NCBI GenBank assembly: GCA_963920635.1
Contig: OY987301.1
Coordinates: 19,200,501-19,264,500 of the forward strand
From: Pseudeuparius sepicola
Lineage: Eukaryota > Arthropoda > Insecta > Coleoptera > Anthribidae
Length of the DNA stretch: 64,000 nt
Direction: 5' to 3'
The position numbers and the translations under genes were made by a program. The notes beneath the pieces were generated by a model, which was given only the letters and a program-made list of their open reading frames with translations, was not told the DNA's origin and ran no database searches. This document shows, piece after piece, positions 48,601-57,988 of the stretch. Numbering within the stretch: the first letter of the stretch is position 1; each line of letters begins with the position of its first letter.

Positions 48601-51600
48601 AATTTAACTCTTCACTCCTCGTATTTTTTCGGTATAATATTAGGTAATATTTTGCTTATTTCGGGGGGGGGGGGTTAAACCCCCGAAACCCCCCCTTGGC
48701 TACGCCCGTGCTACACCAGTTTATTTCCGCGAAGCATTTTAAGTGCTCCCAAGAGTCCCAAGGACTGACCTTCTTGTCATGGTATGGCTATAGTAGCGTT
48801 CCTCCTAATAAAGGAACCCTAGGCTATAGTACAACCACAAATGCATCTAGAGGTTTGTGCTACCTGGACCGACACTATATTAATATAGTGTTGGTCCAGG
48901 TGCTACTCCACAGCTTATTAGGCTGTGGCTACACTATAACCCATTTTTGAACATCCGTTGGCCGGTTTAATGCTTGGATCGCTTAATACTGCGTCAACGC
49001 CGTTTAACCATTTGCAGGTAGTCGGGGGAGCGAAGCCGGATGCTTCACGTGGCCGCGCGGCGTCGCCGTCGGCCCGGACAACTCGATCGTGGTGGCCGAC
49101 TCGTCGAACCACCGCGTCCAGGTGTTCGACTCGCACGGGCGCTTCCTGCGCGAGTTCGGCCAGTACGGCAGCGGCGAGGGCGAGTTCGACTGTCTCGCCG
49201 GCGTCGCCGTCAACCGCATCGGACAGTACATCATCGCCGACCGGTACAACCACCGGATACAGGTGAGCGGTGAGCGTGGTGTGGCGGCACCATAGAGATC
49301 ATATATACAGGGTGATTCAGTTTTAATCTGCAACACTTCAACAGGTGATAGAAAACCAAAAAATAACCGCACCTTCTTCTATAAACTATATCATTTTAAG
49401 GCCTTATAAAAAAGTTACAGGGTGTTAAAGTTGCAAGAAATATGTGGAATTTATTGAATATTTTACAAACTAGTTCAGATATTTAAGTCATATTTGGTAC
49501 ACGTTATAACGGCTTGGGTTAGCATAAAACCTGTTAATATCAACCATCTTGAACAACCAGTGGCGTAGAAATGGGTAATTAGTATAATTTATTTTTGAAA
49601 AAAAATAGAACCACCTTGTATAGCAATAAAATGTATTAAAATTCTTATGTAAGTTTTTATTGTAAACAAAAACGTTTTCTTAGCATTTTTTCATATGTGT
49701 CATGGTTTCATAGCAAATTTGATTTTTTCGTATTATTTCGGGGTAGGTAAGTACATCTGAAGAATTAACTTAAAACTTTTCTCCATAAGTAACACTCAAA
49801 GTAGAAAAAATGTGTTTTTTACTTTAAATACAGTAACTTTTCCCAATAAACTTACCCATTCAAGGTTTTACTTTTCAAGATACAGAGCGTAACATTAATT
49901 GTATCTTCCTTAAATGTTTTAGACCCTGTATCTTCAAAAGTATAGCCTTAAATAGGTGAGTTTATTGGAAAAAGTTACTTTATTTCAGGTAGCAAACACA
50001 TTATTTCTACTTTAAGTGTTACTTATGGAGCAAATTTTTTAGATAATGTTTCAGAAGTACCCCGATATATTACGAAAAAATGAAATTTGCTATGAAACCA
50101 TGACACATATGAAAAAATGCTAAGAGAACGTTTTTGTTTACAATAAAAATTTACATAAGAATTTGAATACATTTTATTGCTATACAAGGTGGTTCTATTT
50201 TTTTTTCTAAAATAAATTATACTAATTACCCATTTCTACGCCACTGGTAGCTCAAGATGTTTGATATTAACAGGTTTTATGCTAACCCATGCCACTATAA
50301 CGTGTACCAAATATAACTTAAATATCTCAACTAGTTTGTAAAATATTCAATAAATTCCACATATTTCTTGCAACTTTAACACCCTGTAACTTTTTTATAA
50401 GGCCTTAAAATGATATAGTTTATAGAAGAAAGTGGGGTTATTTTTTGGTTTTCAATCACCTGTTGAAGTGTTGCAGGTTAAAACTGAATCACCCTGTATA
50501 GGTAGAGTGCTGGACGATGTTTTTTATACATACAGTGTGACCCATTTGTTTTGGGGTCAGTCTGTAAAAAGTGTATCAATCGTGCGATTTGGCTGATTTT
50601 TTTTTTAAATTGTAGAGCTCGATGAACTGCACATTTTGAACAAAAATTGCCTGGTTCGCATAAAATCCAAAGCCTACTATGACCGTTTTTATGAGCAAAA
50701 TTTTAAGAAACCATATTAGAGTTTTTTTTTTGAAAAAATCTGTGTGCGCCAATGGATTGAGCACCCCTCGAAATGGGTATGTACAAAATTTCATCAAAAT
50801 ATTTCAAGTAATAACGATTTTGTAGAAAAATTAAAAATGCAGCCAAGGTACGTCTTTATTTTCAAAAATTCAAAGTTGGCCATGGAAAATAATTGAATTG
50901 TAATAATACAACCTTATGCTTATAAACACAAAACATAAAAACAATTAAAATTATAAAATTTTTGTAACTTCTACCAAGCCTCCATTTTCTACAATGCATT
51001 TGTCGTTCCTCTTGCGTACATTCAAAATTACATTTCGTATTTGCTGTGGAGTAATTTCCTCACAACTACGGTTTATCCTAGCTTGCAGTTCTTGTAAATT
51101 ATGGGGTCTTGACTTATAAACATTTTGCTTAAGTGTACCCCAAAGAAAAAAATCTAAAGGAGTTAAGTCCGGAGATCTCGGTGGCCACTCACAGAAAGGA
51201 CTATTTCGCCCTATCCAACAGTTTTCAAAATTATTATCTAGCCAGTTTCTGATTAAACGAGCATTATGAATAGGACTGCCATCTAACTGTAACTTTAAAT
51301 TTAAACGGTATCTTAATGGTAACTCATCTAAAGCATTTCTAAATTCAATTTCTAGAAAATTCAAGAAGCCAGCCGCATTCAAATTCCCTTCAAAGAAAAA
51401 TGGGCCAATTATTCTGTCGCGTAGTATTCCACACCAAACGTTAATTTTTTGTGAATATTGTCTCCTTGCATTTATTATAAACTCTGGATTTTCAGCTGAC
51501 CAGTGACGGCAGTTTTGACTTGATACTACACCATTTGTAGTAAACGTGGCTTCGTCGGTGAATAAAATTTCATTTAAAAAGTTGCCATTATGGAGATATT

Positions 51601-54600
51601 CACCTTGCAGCCAATAGCAAAATTCTAATCTTCTCTCCTCATCTCCTGGTTCCAGGGTGTGCAAAAATTTTGGCTTAAACGGTTTTATTTTGTTTTGTCT
51701 CAGACATCTCCTTATACTCTCTCTGGGTATATGAAGGTCTAAACTAGCCGTTCGAACACTATTTCGAGGATTGTCACTAAAGTATTGCAGAATTTGATTG
51801 TTATTTTCAACAAGTCCACGGCGTCCATTTTGCCTAGTTTTTAATAAATTTTTAGAAATCGATCCAGTTTCATCAAAAATATTGTTTATACGTTGTACAG
51901 TACTTCGACTCACTGATCTACCTGGGTGTCTATTGTTAAATTCGGCCGCAGCTTCTGCTGCCGAGCGCTCGTTGTCGCCCACGAGTCGAACAATTTCTAT
52001 TTTGTCTCTTATGCTTAAATATTCCATAATTATGATAATTAATTGTATTGAGCACAAACAATTTCTGAACTCAATTTAGACAGTTTGACACTTAATAAAA
52101 GTAAACAATTCAATTATTTTCCATGGCCAACTTTGCATTTTTGAAAATAAAGACGTACCTTGGCTGCATTTTTAATTTTTCTACAAAATCGTTATTACTT
52201 GAAATATTTTGATGAAATTTTGTACATACCCATTTCGAGGGATGCTCAATCCATTGGCGCACACAGATTTTTTCAAAAAAAAACGCTAATATGGTTTCTT
52301 AAAATTTTGCTCATAAAAACGGTCATAGTAGGCTTTGGATTTTATGCGAACCAGGCAATTTTTGTTCAAAATGTGCAGTTCATCGAGCTCTACAATTTAA
52401 AAAAAAAATCAGCCAAATCGCACGATTGATACACTTTTTACAGACTGACCCCAAAACAAATGGGTCACACTGTAGGATGCGCGGGAAATTTTTGACGAAT
52501 TTAAAATCACAAAATAGTAATAAATAGGCCCAGTGGACACGCACATTTGCAATTTGAGGTAGTGTTTTGTGAAACTTGACACTCTTTGACAGCGGCAAAC
52601 TAAGTATAACCTACCGTTGTTTGAATCATAGACGCTTTGTGGCATAATTTTTTCGATTTTCAGCTAATTATTAATAGTTTCTTCGCGTTTTAGTTGTTTG
52701 AGTGTTTTATCTAATTAAGTGATCATCTTGAATATGTTCTGCTCATTTTACACCACAGTGTTTAAAAACGAAACGAGTCAAAACGCAGCTAATTGAAAAT
52801 GCGGTATACCAACTCTTCTATTAAAACCACCTAACCCCTCATTTAAGTAACATGATTGTGGTGTAAGAAACTATTAGTAGGTTAATTGTTTTAGTGTTAA
52901 AGTTATAAAGGTAGATGAGAACAAGTCAAATTCTAGCGTCAGTGAAGCAAATTCTAGTAGTTTGGGCGAAACAAATATTACAAGTATAAACGAACCTAGT
53001 TGTAGTTATCGAAGTCTTGACCAGTCCACGTTGAGGTGAGCTTAATTTATTATCAATATACAAGTTTGTAGGGAGAGGGAGATAGTAATTCAGAAAAACA
53101 ACCACTGTTTTGAATTGCGCGGTCTGAAGCTCTAATGCGCATGTTCCATAGGCCCATGCGCAAATCCACAATTTGCCATAAAAAGGGACTTGTTCAGCAC
53201 TCTTATGATCTCTATGGGCGGTACCAAAAATCCAGAAGTTTGGTGACGCGGCCAATATATTCGTATTGTGTCTTTAAATAGAGAATCCCAGGAAGGAGTC
53301 AAAGCTCTATGTTTATTATAAAATACGTTAGACGGAAATCGCCCTGAGTAGTACCCAAGTTTTGACACAATATTTTGATATCTGACACGGTGATAGGTGT
53401 CGGTATGCAACGCCGGTTTTAGGGGAGGGCTAGAGCGCTAATAGCACCCGGCGGATAATTTTAGGAGGCGGTATAAGCTGGTCTAATAACTAAAAATAGA
53501 TCACATTTTGTTGCTATGTCACTCACGACGCGACACCTTCATTTTGATCGTCGTCTGCAAGCATAACATCTGAAACGTTCTCCTATTCATCATCTTATTA
53601 ATCTGTACGTTGAAGATTTTACTCCCCCCCCCCCCTGGATTTTTGGACGAAAATAAAAATTTTCAATACTAAACGCAGAGTATACAACATTGATTCATTG
53701 ATTGAATATAAATTGGAAAATTGTCATGTAATAATATGTAACATAGATACATTTATTGAAAAATATACTTAGGTATTATTGTCAAGTAGCTAACTACCGA
53801 TTCCACAACACCTGGCTTTTCCCATACGTAAGCCAAGGGCTGTATCTGGTTTGGGGGTTCAAACCCCCTACATTGAGAAAATACGAAAAATACATTATAC
53901 TGTTATGATTTTGTAATTTCCTATACCTCTCTTAAACTATCTGTGCTTTATATTTCTAAAAAATTTCGCCTACGGCGTATTTTAGTAACCAAACACCTTT
54001 GCTTATTTTTGTATAGCAGTTTTAAAATGCAATGATTATGGGCTCACACTAAAACAAATTTCGAAATTTCTATTGGTCACAGTTATTCTATAAAAGAAGA
54101 CTGAGTAGGACTTCCTGGCTACAAATGTTATGAGTCATAGTGAACAAAAAAAATACCACCAGTTAACAAGAATATATGTTGCTTAGAATTTCTTTTCGTT
54201 AGCTTAAACTGTTTGACCTTGAATATTTGAAAAACTTTCGCCTGCGGCGCAGATTTGTACCACAAAGATTCAATTTTTTCTTAATTTCTGACTACCTCCC
54301 AACTAAAAAGTTTAGCTTTTTAGGCAAAAGTAAAAAATTGAGATGAAAGATAACGCGTTTTTAAACTTAACACCCGGCAGTAGTCAAGCTAAAACCGGCG
54401 GTGTCAGTATGTGGTATTTAGATACTTTTTCGGGTTATTATGCTTAGATGTGCGGCGTGTCGCACTTCCCTGGCCGCCAAAACTAAAATGTTTTTGAGGA
54501 TAATAATCCATCGGTAAGTACCTAATTTTGTAATTTAAATTAACTTTTGAAGCCATGCTACAAAGTGGCATAGACGTTTGTGTAGGTAGCTACTTCTTCA

Positions 54601-57382
54601 TAATTGTAAATTTGAAATTATAATTAGTGTATTATCAGTATCAAGGATTCCTAAACTTAAAGACATAAACGTGCCTTATAATTTTTTGCTTGAATTATAT
54701 GTACTGATTTCCCCAAAAATGAGGATTTCTGTCTCGGTTAGTTTGTCGAAACAACTCACTGTAAAAACGGGCCCAACTTTGCTCCTTCCTAGGGTTCTTT
54801 ATTCAAAGTGTAGAGTGTTTTGGTGGTTTTTTAATAATTATATTGTAATTATATTGTAAAAGTATAGTGTCGTTTCAAGATTATATAAACTTGGGTGAAT
54901 AAAAATCGGCTCAAAGCCGGAATTTTGACTTCAAAGTCGGAGTTCGAGTTTAAAAGTCGAAATTTCGAGTTCAAAGTCGGAATTTCCACATTTAAAAAGT
55001 CGAACTTCGACTTTGAAAGTCGATCTTCGACTTTGAAAATTGGACTTCGACTATGAAAGTCGAAGTTCGATTTTGAAAGTCGGAATTTCGACATTGAAAC
55101 TCGAAGTCTGACTTTGAAATTCGAAATTTCGAATTCAAAGTCGAAAGTTGACTTATCACTATATTAACTTCCTACTGGATTACTAACAAATAGCAAATAT
55201 GGCTCAAATATTACTACAGATATTAATTCTTAAAACATTTTCTCTGGGAATTAATAAATTATCAATAAAATTGAAATTTGTAACTGTTACATTTTGAAGT
55301 TAATCTTTATAAATAGAAATAATGTAATTATTATAAACAGGAGTCATAAAATATGTTGTTGCCTGCATATCTGGACTCTGTCTTAAAGCAATATTATTTA
55401 CTTGTATCTACTTAACAAGAGAATTGTTTTCATTACTATGGTTCTTCTATATTTGACTACTTAGCTTAGCACATTATTGTCTTAGATCAAAATGATCTTC
55501 ACCACGGTAATATTATGTTACAGTTGTGGCCAGCGATATCAGCAACAGTGGGCACACAATCTTTGTACCTACCTACTACTATTTACGGAATTGTTTTTGC
55601 AATATGCCATATGCCGCAAAGCACTTCTTCACCATATTTTCACTTTATATACAGATCGATCAAAACACGTTTAATCCCAAATCTAAACGCACAAATAACT
55701 CAAGCAACCCCAACGTAAAACATGTAAAATGGAGGTTAGTAGTTATTAACATTTTAATTGAGACACAAGGTTAGGTTTACATTTAAATTTAAATAAACGT
55801 TTAAATTTATTTTTTAGTTGCTAGATTTTTAATACACATTGTGGTCAACAAACGGGATACCTGATTTGAATATTGAAATGTTTCAATGGCTTCTTTACTA
55901 ATAATTTCTTGGGTTTATCAGAACTAAGTAAATTAAAATGGATATTTAATTATTTTCTTCTATAACTAGGTCTGGGAATGTCGATATAAACAGGAAGCTG
56001 CTCGATCTAGGGAATAATCATAAACATGGAAAGTATTTACCTAGCAACTTGATTCACACAATACAATAATTTGAAGTGCGCTTTTTTTGTCGTCCAATTT
56101 CAAAATGGTGGGAAAATTCGGGATTGATTCTAATAAAATTAATTTTCGGCTGAAATAAACACAACAAGAAAAATGTTGTTTAAACGGCATAAAAGAGGCA
56201 ACAATATTTTCTGTAAAAAAAGTGCGTCGAGCTGTTGTCCTTTGGGTATATTAACACAGTAGAAACATAACTATTATTATTTAAAGCGATTTTATGATTT
56301 ATACCTATACGTCCTACATGTTTCTATAGGCTTAGATCTATCGATATTGGTTAGAACTGTAAATTAGTGAACATACCTGTTGCTGCAACGCTAGTGGAAC
56401 AAATTGTTAGAAGTTTCTGACACTAATTGCTTTTGCTTGTGCTTGTATTGCCTCGCACGTGTAACAATTTGCTTGTAGGTATCTCTTGAAAACAAGTTAC
56501 AGACAGTAGGAAATTTTTGCCACAGTTTTCGCGCAATATTCCAGAAAGTGGGTCGCGGAATTGGCATAAGGCATAAGAAAAGTCAAATTATTTTACCTAC
56601 AAAGATTCTATTGTCAATGGATTTCTTATAACACCGTGTATAAATATATTTTCTTGAAACCATTAGACACTAAAATCACCAGAGAACTGAAAAATCTAAA
56701 ATTTCGGTAGAAAATTATATAGAATTATTCCTATCGTGTTTTTTTGTCAGGTATTTGATCCCTCTGGGCGATTCCTGAGATCTTTTGGAAGCCAAGGAAC
56801 AGCAGATGGCCGCTTCAACTATCCATGGGGCATAACTACAGACGCCTTAGGTTTCATCTACGTTTGCGACAAGGAAAACCACAGAATCCAGGTTCGTCAC
56901 TCTGTCACTCATATCTCCATTGTTTAACCTTTCACAATTTCGCGCTGCAGGTATTCCAGTCGGATGGAACTTTTGTCGGCAAGTTCGGCTCGATGGGCAG
57001 CAAAGAAGGCCAGTTAGAACACCCGCACTACATCGCGGTTTCCAACACCAACCGAGTGATCGTGTCAGATTCGAACAACCACCGCATACAAGTGTTCGAT
57101 GTGAACGGCAAAGTCATATCGTCGTTTGGCAACGAGGGCTCAGAAGAAGGTCAATTCAAGTTTCCAAGAGGCGTGGCGGTCGACGATCAAGGATACATTT
57201 GCGTAGCGGATTCGGGCAACAACAGAATCCAAATCTTCCATCCAGATGGCACTTTCCTGAGGGCGTTGGGATGTTGGGGTTCCCAGAAAGGGGAATTCAA
57301 GGGACTAGAAGGAGTAGCGACGTCTCCCAATGGGCATATCCTTGTGTGCGACAGAGAAAATCATAGGATTCAAGTGTTTTGA
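39524..57382 (+). CDS. tn: Thin (Abba/TRIM32-like) TRIM-NHL protein, whole spliced gene
   Basis: Seven coding exons join with consistent phase: 39524-39658, 41531-43012, 43270-44539, 44982-45056, 49018-49262, 56751-56891 and 56951-57382. The product is 1259 residues, close to the roughly 1350 I remember for Drosophila Thin. Order: RING (residues 10-51), a B-box-like Cys/His cluster (97-124), a coiled coil (about 126-230), a long Ser/Arg/Tyr/Asp-rich disordered segment (about 300-980), then six NHL repeats (about 990-1259) forming a predicted beta-propeller. From the family: Thin is a TRIM32-type E3 ubiquitin ligase at the sarcomere, needed for muscle integrity; TRIM32 defects cause muscular dystrophy in humans. 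All introns are GT-AG, and both split codons (963 and 988) encode Gly. Start: the Met ten residues before the first RING cysteine, eight bases after a 3' splice site, so the 5' UTR begins in an upstream exon. Family assignment is very secure; the gene name rests on memory of the fly protein. Confidence 0.93.
39797..40050 (-). mobile_element. MITE family copy 1 (GTCAGAAC ends)
   Basis: About 250 bp, lying in tn intron 1. Matches 45089-45334 and 59310-59555 in reverse: blocks CACCAACTTTCAAACTTTAA, CAGATAAATTGTAATGTCTT-like, ATTTGGTGTA. Ends are imperfect inverted repeats around GTCAGAAGCATTGTTGAAAC. Confidence 0.75.
41531..43012 (+). CDS. tn: tn exon: RING end, B-box-like site, coiled coil, disordered region
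   Basis: The acceptor TTTTCAG ends at 41530 and the donor is AG/GTGAGT at 43012/43013. It encodes 494 residues (46-539). C48 and C51 complete the RING. A second Cys/His cluster follows (C97, C100, C106, C109, C112, C117, C120, H124), matching a B-box. A charged heptad-like stretch from about 126 to 230 is the coiled coil. After about residue 300 the chain becomes low complexity, rich in Ser, Arg, Tyr, Asp and Pro (including QPQPPPQPKV). If the following intron is retained the frame runs six more codons (VSLDQP) to a stop at 43033, giving a NHL-less protein; there is no evidence for such an isoform. Confidence 0.93.
43270..44539 (+). CDS. tn: tn exon: Ser/Arg/Tyr-rich disordered linker
   Basis: The acceptor TTTCTCCAG ends at 43269 and the donor G/GTAAGT is at 44539/44540. 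It encodes residues 540-962 plus the first base of Gly963. The sequence is low complexity, with acidic Glu/Asp stretches, polyserine, and repeated motifs around RSRY, SSRYGSS and RSRSS that could be phosphorylation sites. It lies in the same frame as the flanking exons and contains no recognisable folded domain, as expected for the linker between coiled coil and NHL propeller. Read through the donor, the frame stops two codons later. Confidence 0.9.
44982..45056 (+). CDS. tn: tn small linker exon
   Basis: A 75-base exon between CTCTAG (ends 44981) and AG/GTAAGA. It completes Gly963 and adds 24 residues, including SPRSQYLQKCQQLFEI, then the first base of Gly988. Both split codons match the neighbours' phase, which is the main support because the exon is too short to identify by sequence. 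It may be alternatively spliced: 75 bases is a multiple of three and both of its junctions are phase 1, so skipping keeps the frame. Confidence 0.8.
   Translation, partial: VSQWQQQVPPLGVSTCRNASSCLK
45089..45334 (+). mobile_element. MITE family copy 2
   Basis: Same repeat in the intron after the small tn exon. The outer ends CCTAAGGCATAGA and TCTATGCCTAAGG are exact complements. Confidence 0.75.
46149..47045. repeat. Large inverted repeat in tn intron
   Basis: Outer arms (GTGACAGATTTTTGGACGTG and complement) of about 110 bp, and inner arms (CCACGTTTCTGAACAGGCTG and complement) of about 130 bp, surround a centre near 46580. Fold-back transposon of unresolved ends; TA sites were not confirmed. 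Confidence 0.7.
47481..47510. repeat. Perfect short hairpin
   Basis: CATAGACAAACCC, four bases, then the exact complement. Confidence 0.9.
47670..48710 (-). mobile_element. Internally deleted hAT transposon, copy 2 (in tn intron)
   Basis: Nearly identical to 1745-2878 and in the same orientation. Ends CACGGGCGTAGCCAGG and complement; flanks CTACGCCA (47662-47669) and CTACACCA (48711-48718), seven of eight. It lacks about 90 bp present in copy 1 near the promoter-distal side (after ACAATACAAAAT). The transposase remnant is at 47859-48291, with the TATA box at 48480-48487. Confidence 0.9.
47859..48291 (-). pseudogene. hAT transposase remnant, copy 2
   Basis: N-terminal MEGKKGKGDKLKGMDYWKKW joined at the same point as in copy 1 to the dimerisation segment ATIPVSTATPERSFSSLRRL. 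No catalytic core. Differences from copy 1 are few (for example R to G and P to L in the N-terminal part), so the copies are recent relatives. Confidence 0.8.
48864..48902. repeat. Snap-back palindrome before the tn NHL exon
   Basis: CCTGGACCGACACTATATT is followed directly by AATATAGTGTTGGTCCAGG; one mismatch in 19 pairs, no loop. It is about 115 bases upstream of the exon at 49018. Confidence 0.88.
49018..49262 (+). CDS. tn: tn exon: NHL repeat 1 and most of repeat 2
   Basis: The acceptor TTTGCAG ends at 49017 and the donor CAG/GTGAGC is at 49262/49263. It encodes residues 989-1069. NHL signatures are WPRGVAV...VADSSNHRVQVFD and LAGVAV...IADRYNHRIQ. Base composition is strikingly GC-rich, with almost all third positions G or C, unlike the AT-rich introns and the more balanced later exons. 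Reading frames on the other strand here are shadows. Confidence 0.92.
49308..50496. mobile_element. Fold-back element, 1.19 kb, almost all arm
   Basis: CAGGGTGATTCAGTTTTAAT mirrors at the right; TA on both sides (49306-49307, 50497-50498). The two arms are each about 550-590 bp and nearly identical, with a short centre around 49900. Inner CAGGGTGTTAAAG words suggest one fold-back inserted in another. It begins 45 bases after the donor of the 49018-49262 exon. Confidence 0.88.
50533..52472 (-). mobile_element. Full-length mariner-like transposon
   Basis: Inverted ends CAGTGTGACCCATTTGTTTT with TA outside both (50531-50532, 52473-52474). The inverted repeats run about 365 bp, far longer than usual mariner ends, and are nearly identical. 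An intact transposase reading frame lies between them on the - strand. It sits in the 7.5 kb tn intron, 34 bases after the preceding fold-back element. Confidence 0.92.
50951..52057 (-). CDS. Mariner-like transposase, intact
   Basis: An uninterrupted frame of 368 codons; the more likely start is the second Met (52027), giving 358 residues beginning MEYLSIRDKIEIVRLVGDN. N-terminal paired helix-turn-helix DNA-binding region (about residues 15-120: RHPGRSVSRSTVQRI, then PRESIRRCLR). Catalytic Asp triad in 368-residue numbering: D168 (LFTDEATF), D259 (LQLDGSPIHN) and D302 (PPRSPDLTPLDFFLW). There are 42 residues between the last two by my count, one more than the D41D spacing I count in related insect sequences from memory; classical mariner has 34. 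The second block has LDGSPIH where QQDGAPPH is usual. Cut-and-paste transposition would act on the surrounding ends. No frameshifts, so recent activity is plausible. Confidence 0.93.
   Translation of the reverse strand: MCSIQLIIIIMEYLSIRDKIEIVRLVGDNERSAAEAAAEFNNRHPGRSVSRSTVQRINNIFDETGSISKNLLKTRQNGRRGLVENNNQILQYFSDNPRNSVRTASLDLHIPRESIRRCLRQNKIKPFKPKFLHTLEPGDEERRLEFCYWLQGEYLHNGNFLNEILFTDEATFTTNGVVSSQNCRHWSAENPEFIINARRQYSQKINVWCGILRDRIIGPFFFEGNLNAAGFLNFLEIEFRNALDELPLRYRLNLKLQLDGSPIHNARLIRNWLDNNFENCWIGRNSPFCEWPPRSPDLTPLDFFLWGTLKQNVYKSRPHNLQELQARINRSCEEITPQQIRNVILNVRKRNDKCIVENGGLVEVTKIL
53408..54403. mobile_element. Non-autonomous hAT-type element
   Basis: Ends CAACGCCGGTTTTAG and (reversed) CACCGCCGGTTTTAG, with TCGGTATG (53400-53407) and TCAGTATG (54404-54411) outside. 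The interior contains a poly-C tract (about 53623) and a fragment resembling the CAGGGCCGTATCTG family (53825-53872). Confidence 0.75.
54908..55152. repeat. Degenerate AAAGTCGAA minisatellite
   Basis: About a dozen units of roughly 18-21 bp around TTCGACTTTGAAAGTCGAA, in both senses. The long frame on the - strand is a product of the repeat. Confidence 0.85.
56751..56891 (+). CDS. tn: tn exon: NHL repeat 2 end and repeat 3
   Basis: The acceptor TTTTTGTCAG ends at 56750 and the donor CAG/GTTCGT is at 56891/56892. It encodes 47 residues (1070-1116) in phase 0, with the NHL signatures FDPSGRFLRSFGSQG, YPWGITTD and VCDKENHRIQ. The preceding intron is about 7.5 kb and holds most of the gene's transposons; the following intron is only 59 bases. 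Confidence 0.92.
56951..57382 (+). CDS. tn: tn terminal exon: NHL repeats 4-6 and stop
   Basis: The acceptor CGCTGCAG ends at 56950; the stop TGA is at 57380-57382. It encodes 143 residues (1117-1259): the end of repeat 3, repeats 4 (HPHYIAV...VSDSNNHRIQVFD), 5 (FPRGVAV...VADSGNNRIQIF) and 6 (LEGVAT...VCDRENHRIQVF). The protein ends right at the last propeller strand, as TRIM-NHL proteins usually do. Confidence 0.94.
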   Translation, partial: VFQSDGTFVGKFGSMGSKEGQLEHPHYIAVSNTNRVIVSDSNNHRIQVFDVNGKVISSFGNEGSEEGQFKFPRGVAVDDQGYICVADSGNNRIQIFHPDGTFLRALGCWGSQKGEFKGLEGVATSPNGHILVCDRENHRIQVF

Positions 57383-57447
57383 AGTTTCTAATCACCTAAT
57401 TCGAGTTTACTACAGTTATATTGTACCGTGTGTTAAATTTAATCTTA

Positions 57448-57453
57448 AATAAA
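57448..57453 (+). terminator. Poly(A) signal of tn
   Basis: AATAAA lies 66 bases after the tn stop codon, followed by a T-rich stretch. It is the first canonical signal downstream and would give a short 3' UTR. Confidence 0.6.
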
Positions 57454-57988
57454 CCTTCATTGCATTTCTCTTAATTGTTTCCATTTACTAGAGAGTATTC
57501 CAAGCAATAATTCTTGAGACTTTTGGATTAACGATACTCAAAATCCATTCAACTAAGCGACCAATGGACGCGACGTTGCCAAATGACTCAAAAAATCTCA
57601 AGAAATTGGCTTTACAGCGTTCGGTTTCATCTCATTTCAACCGTACCACTCCCCATGATTGCAGGATTTTAATTATCAGCTGGCATCTGAAGGGTCAAAC
57701 ATGCATCTGGTTCGGTCACAAATAAAATAATTAAGTACACAGAAAAAACATTTTTATTTCATAGTAACATTAACAACAACATTAAAATGGAAAGACAAAC
57801 ATGTTTGAACAGAAATGGAACGTATAGAAATATCTTCAAACACCAGTGCATTTTTAATTCAATTCAATTCAAATCATTTGTTCCTTTTTTGACACAAACA
57901 TCGATAACAATTATAGACAACACACGAAAGATGTCAAAGTTGAAGAGGATATTTTAAAAAATCACTTTAAGTTTAGGTAGAAGTGTAG

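Noticed and set aside
56920..57366. 148-codon + frame over the last NHL exon
   Set aside because: Alternative frame of the real NHL exon, whose own frame gives clear repeats.
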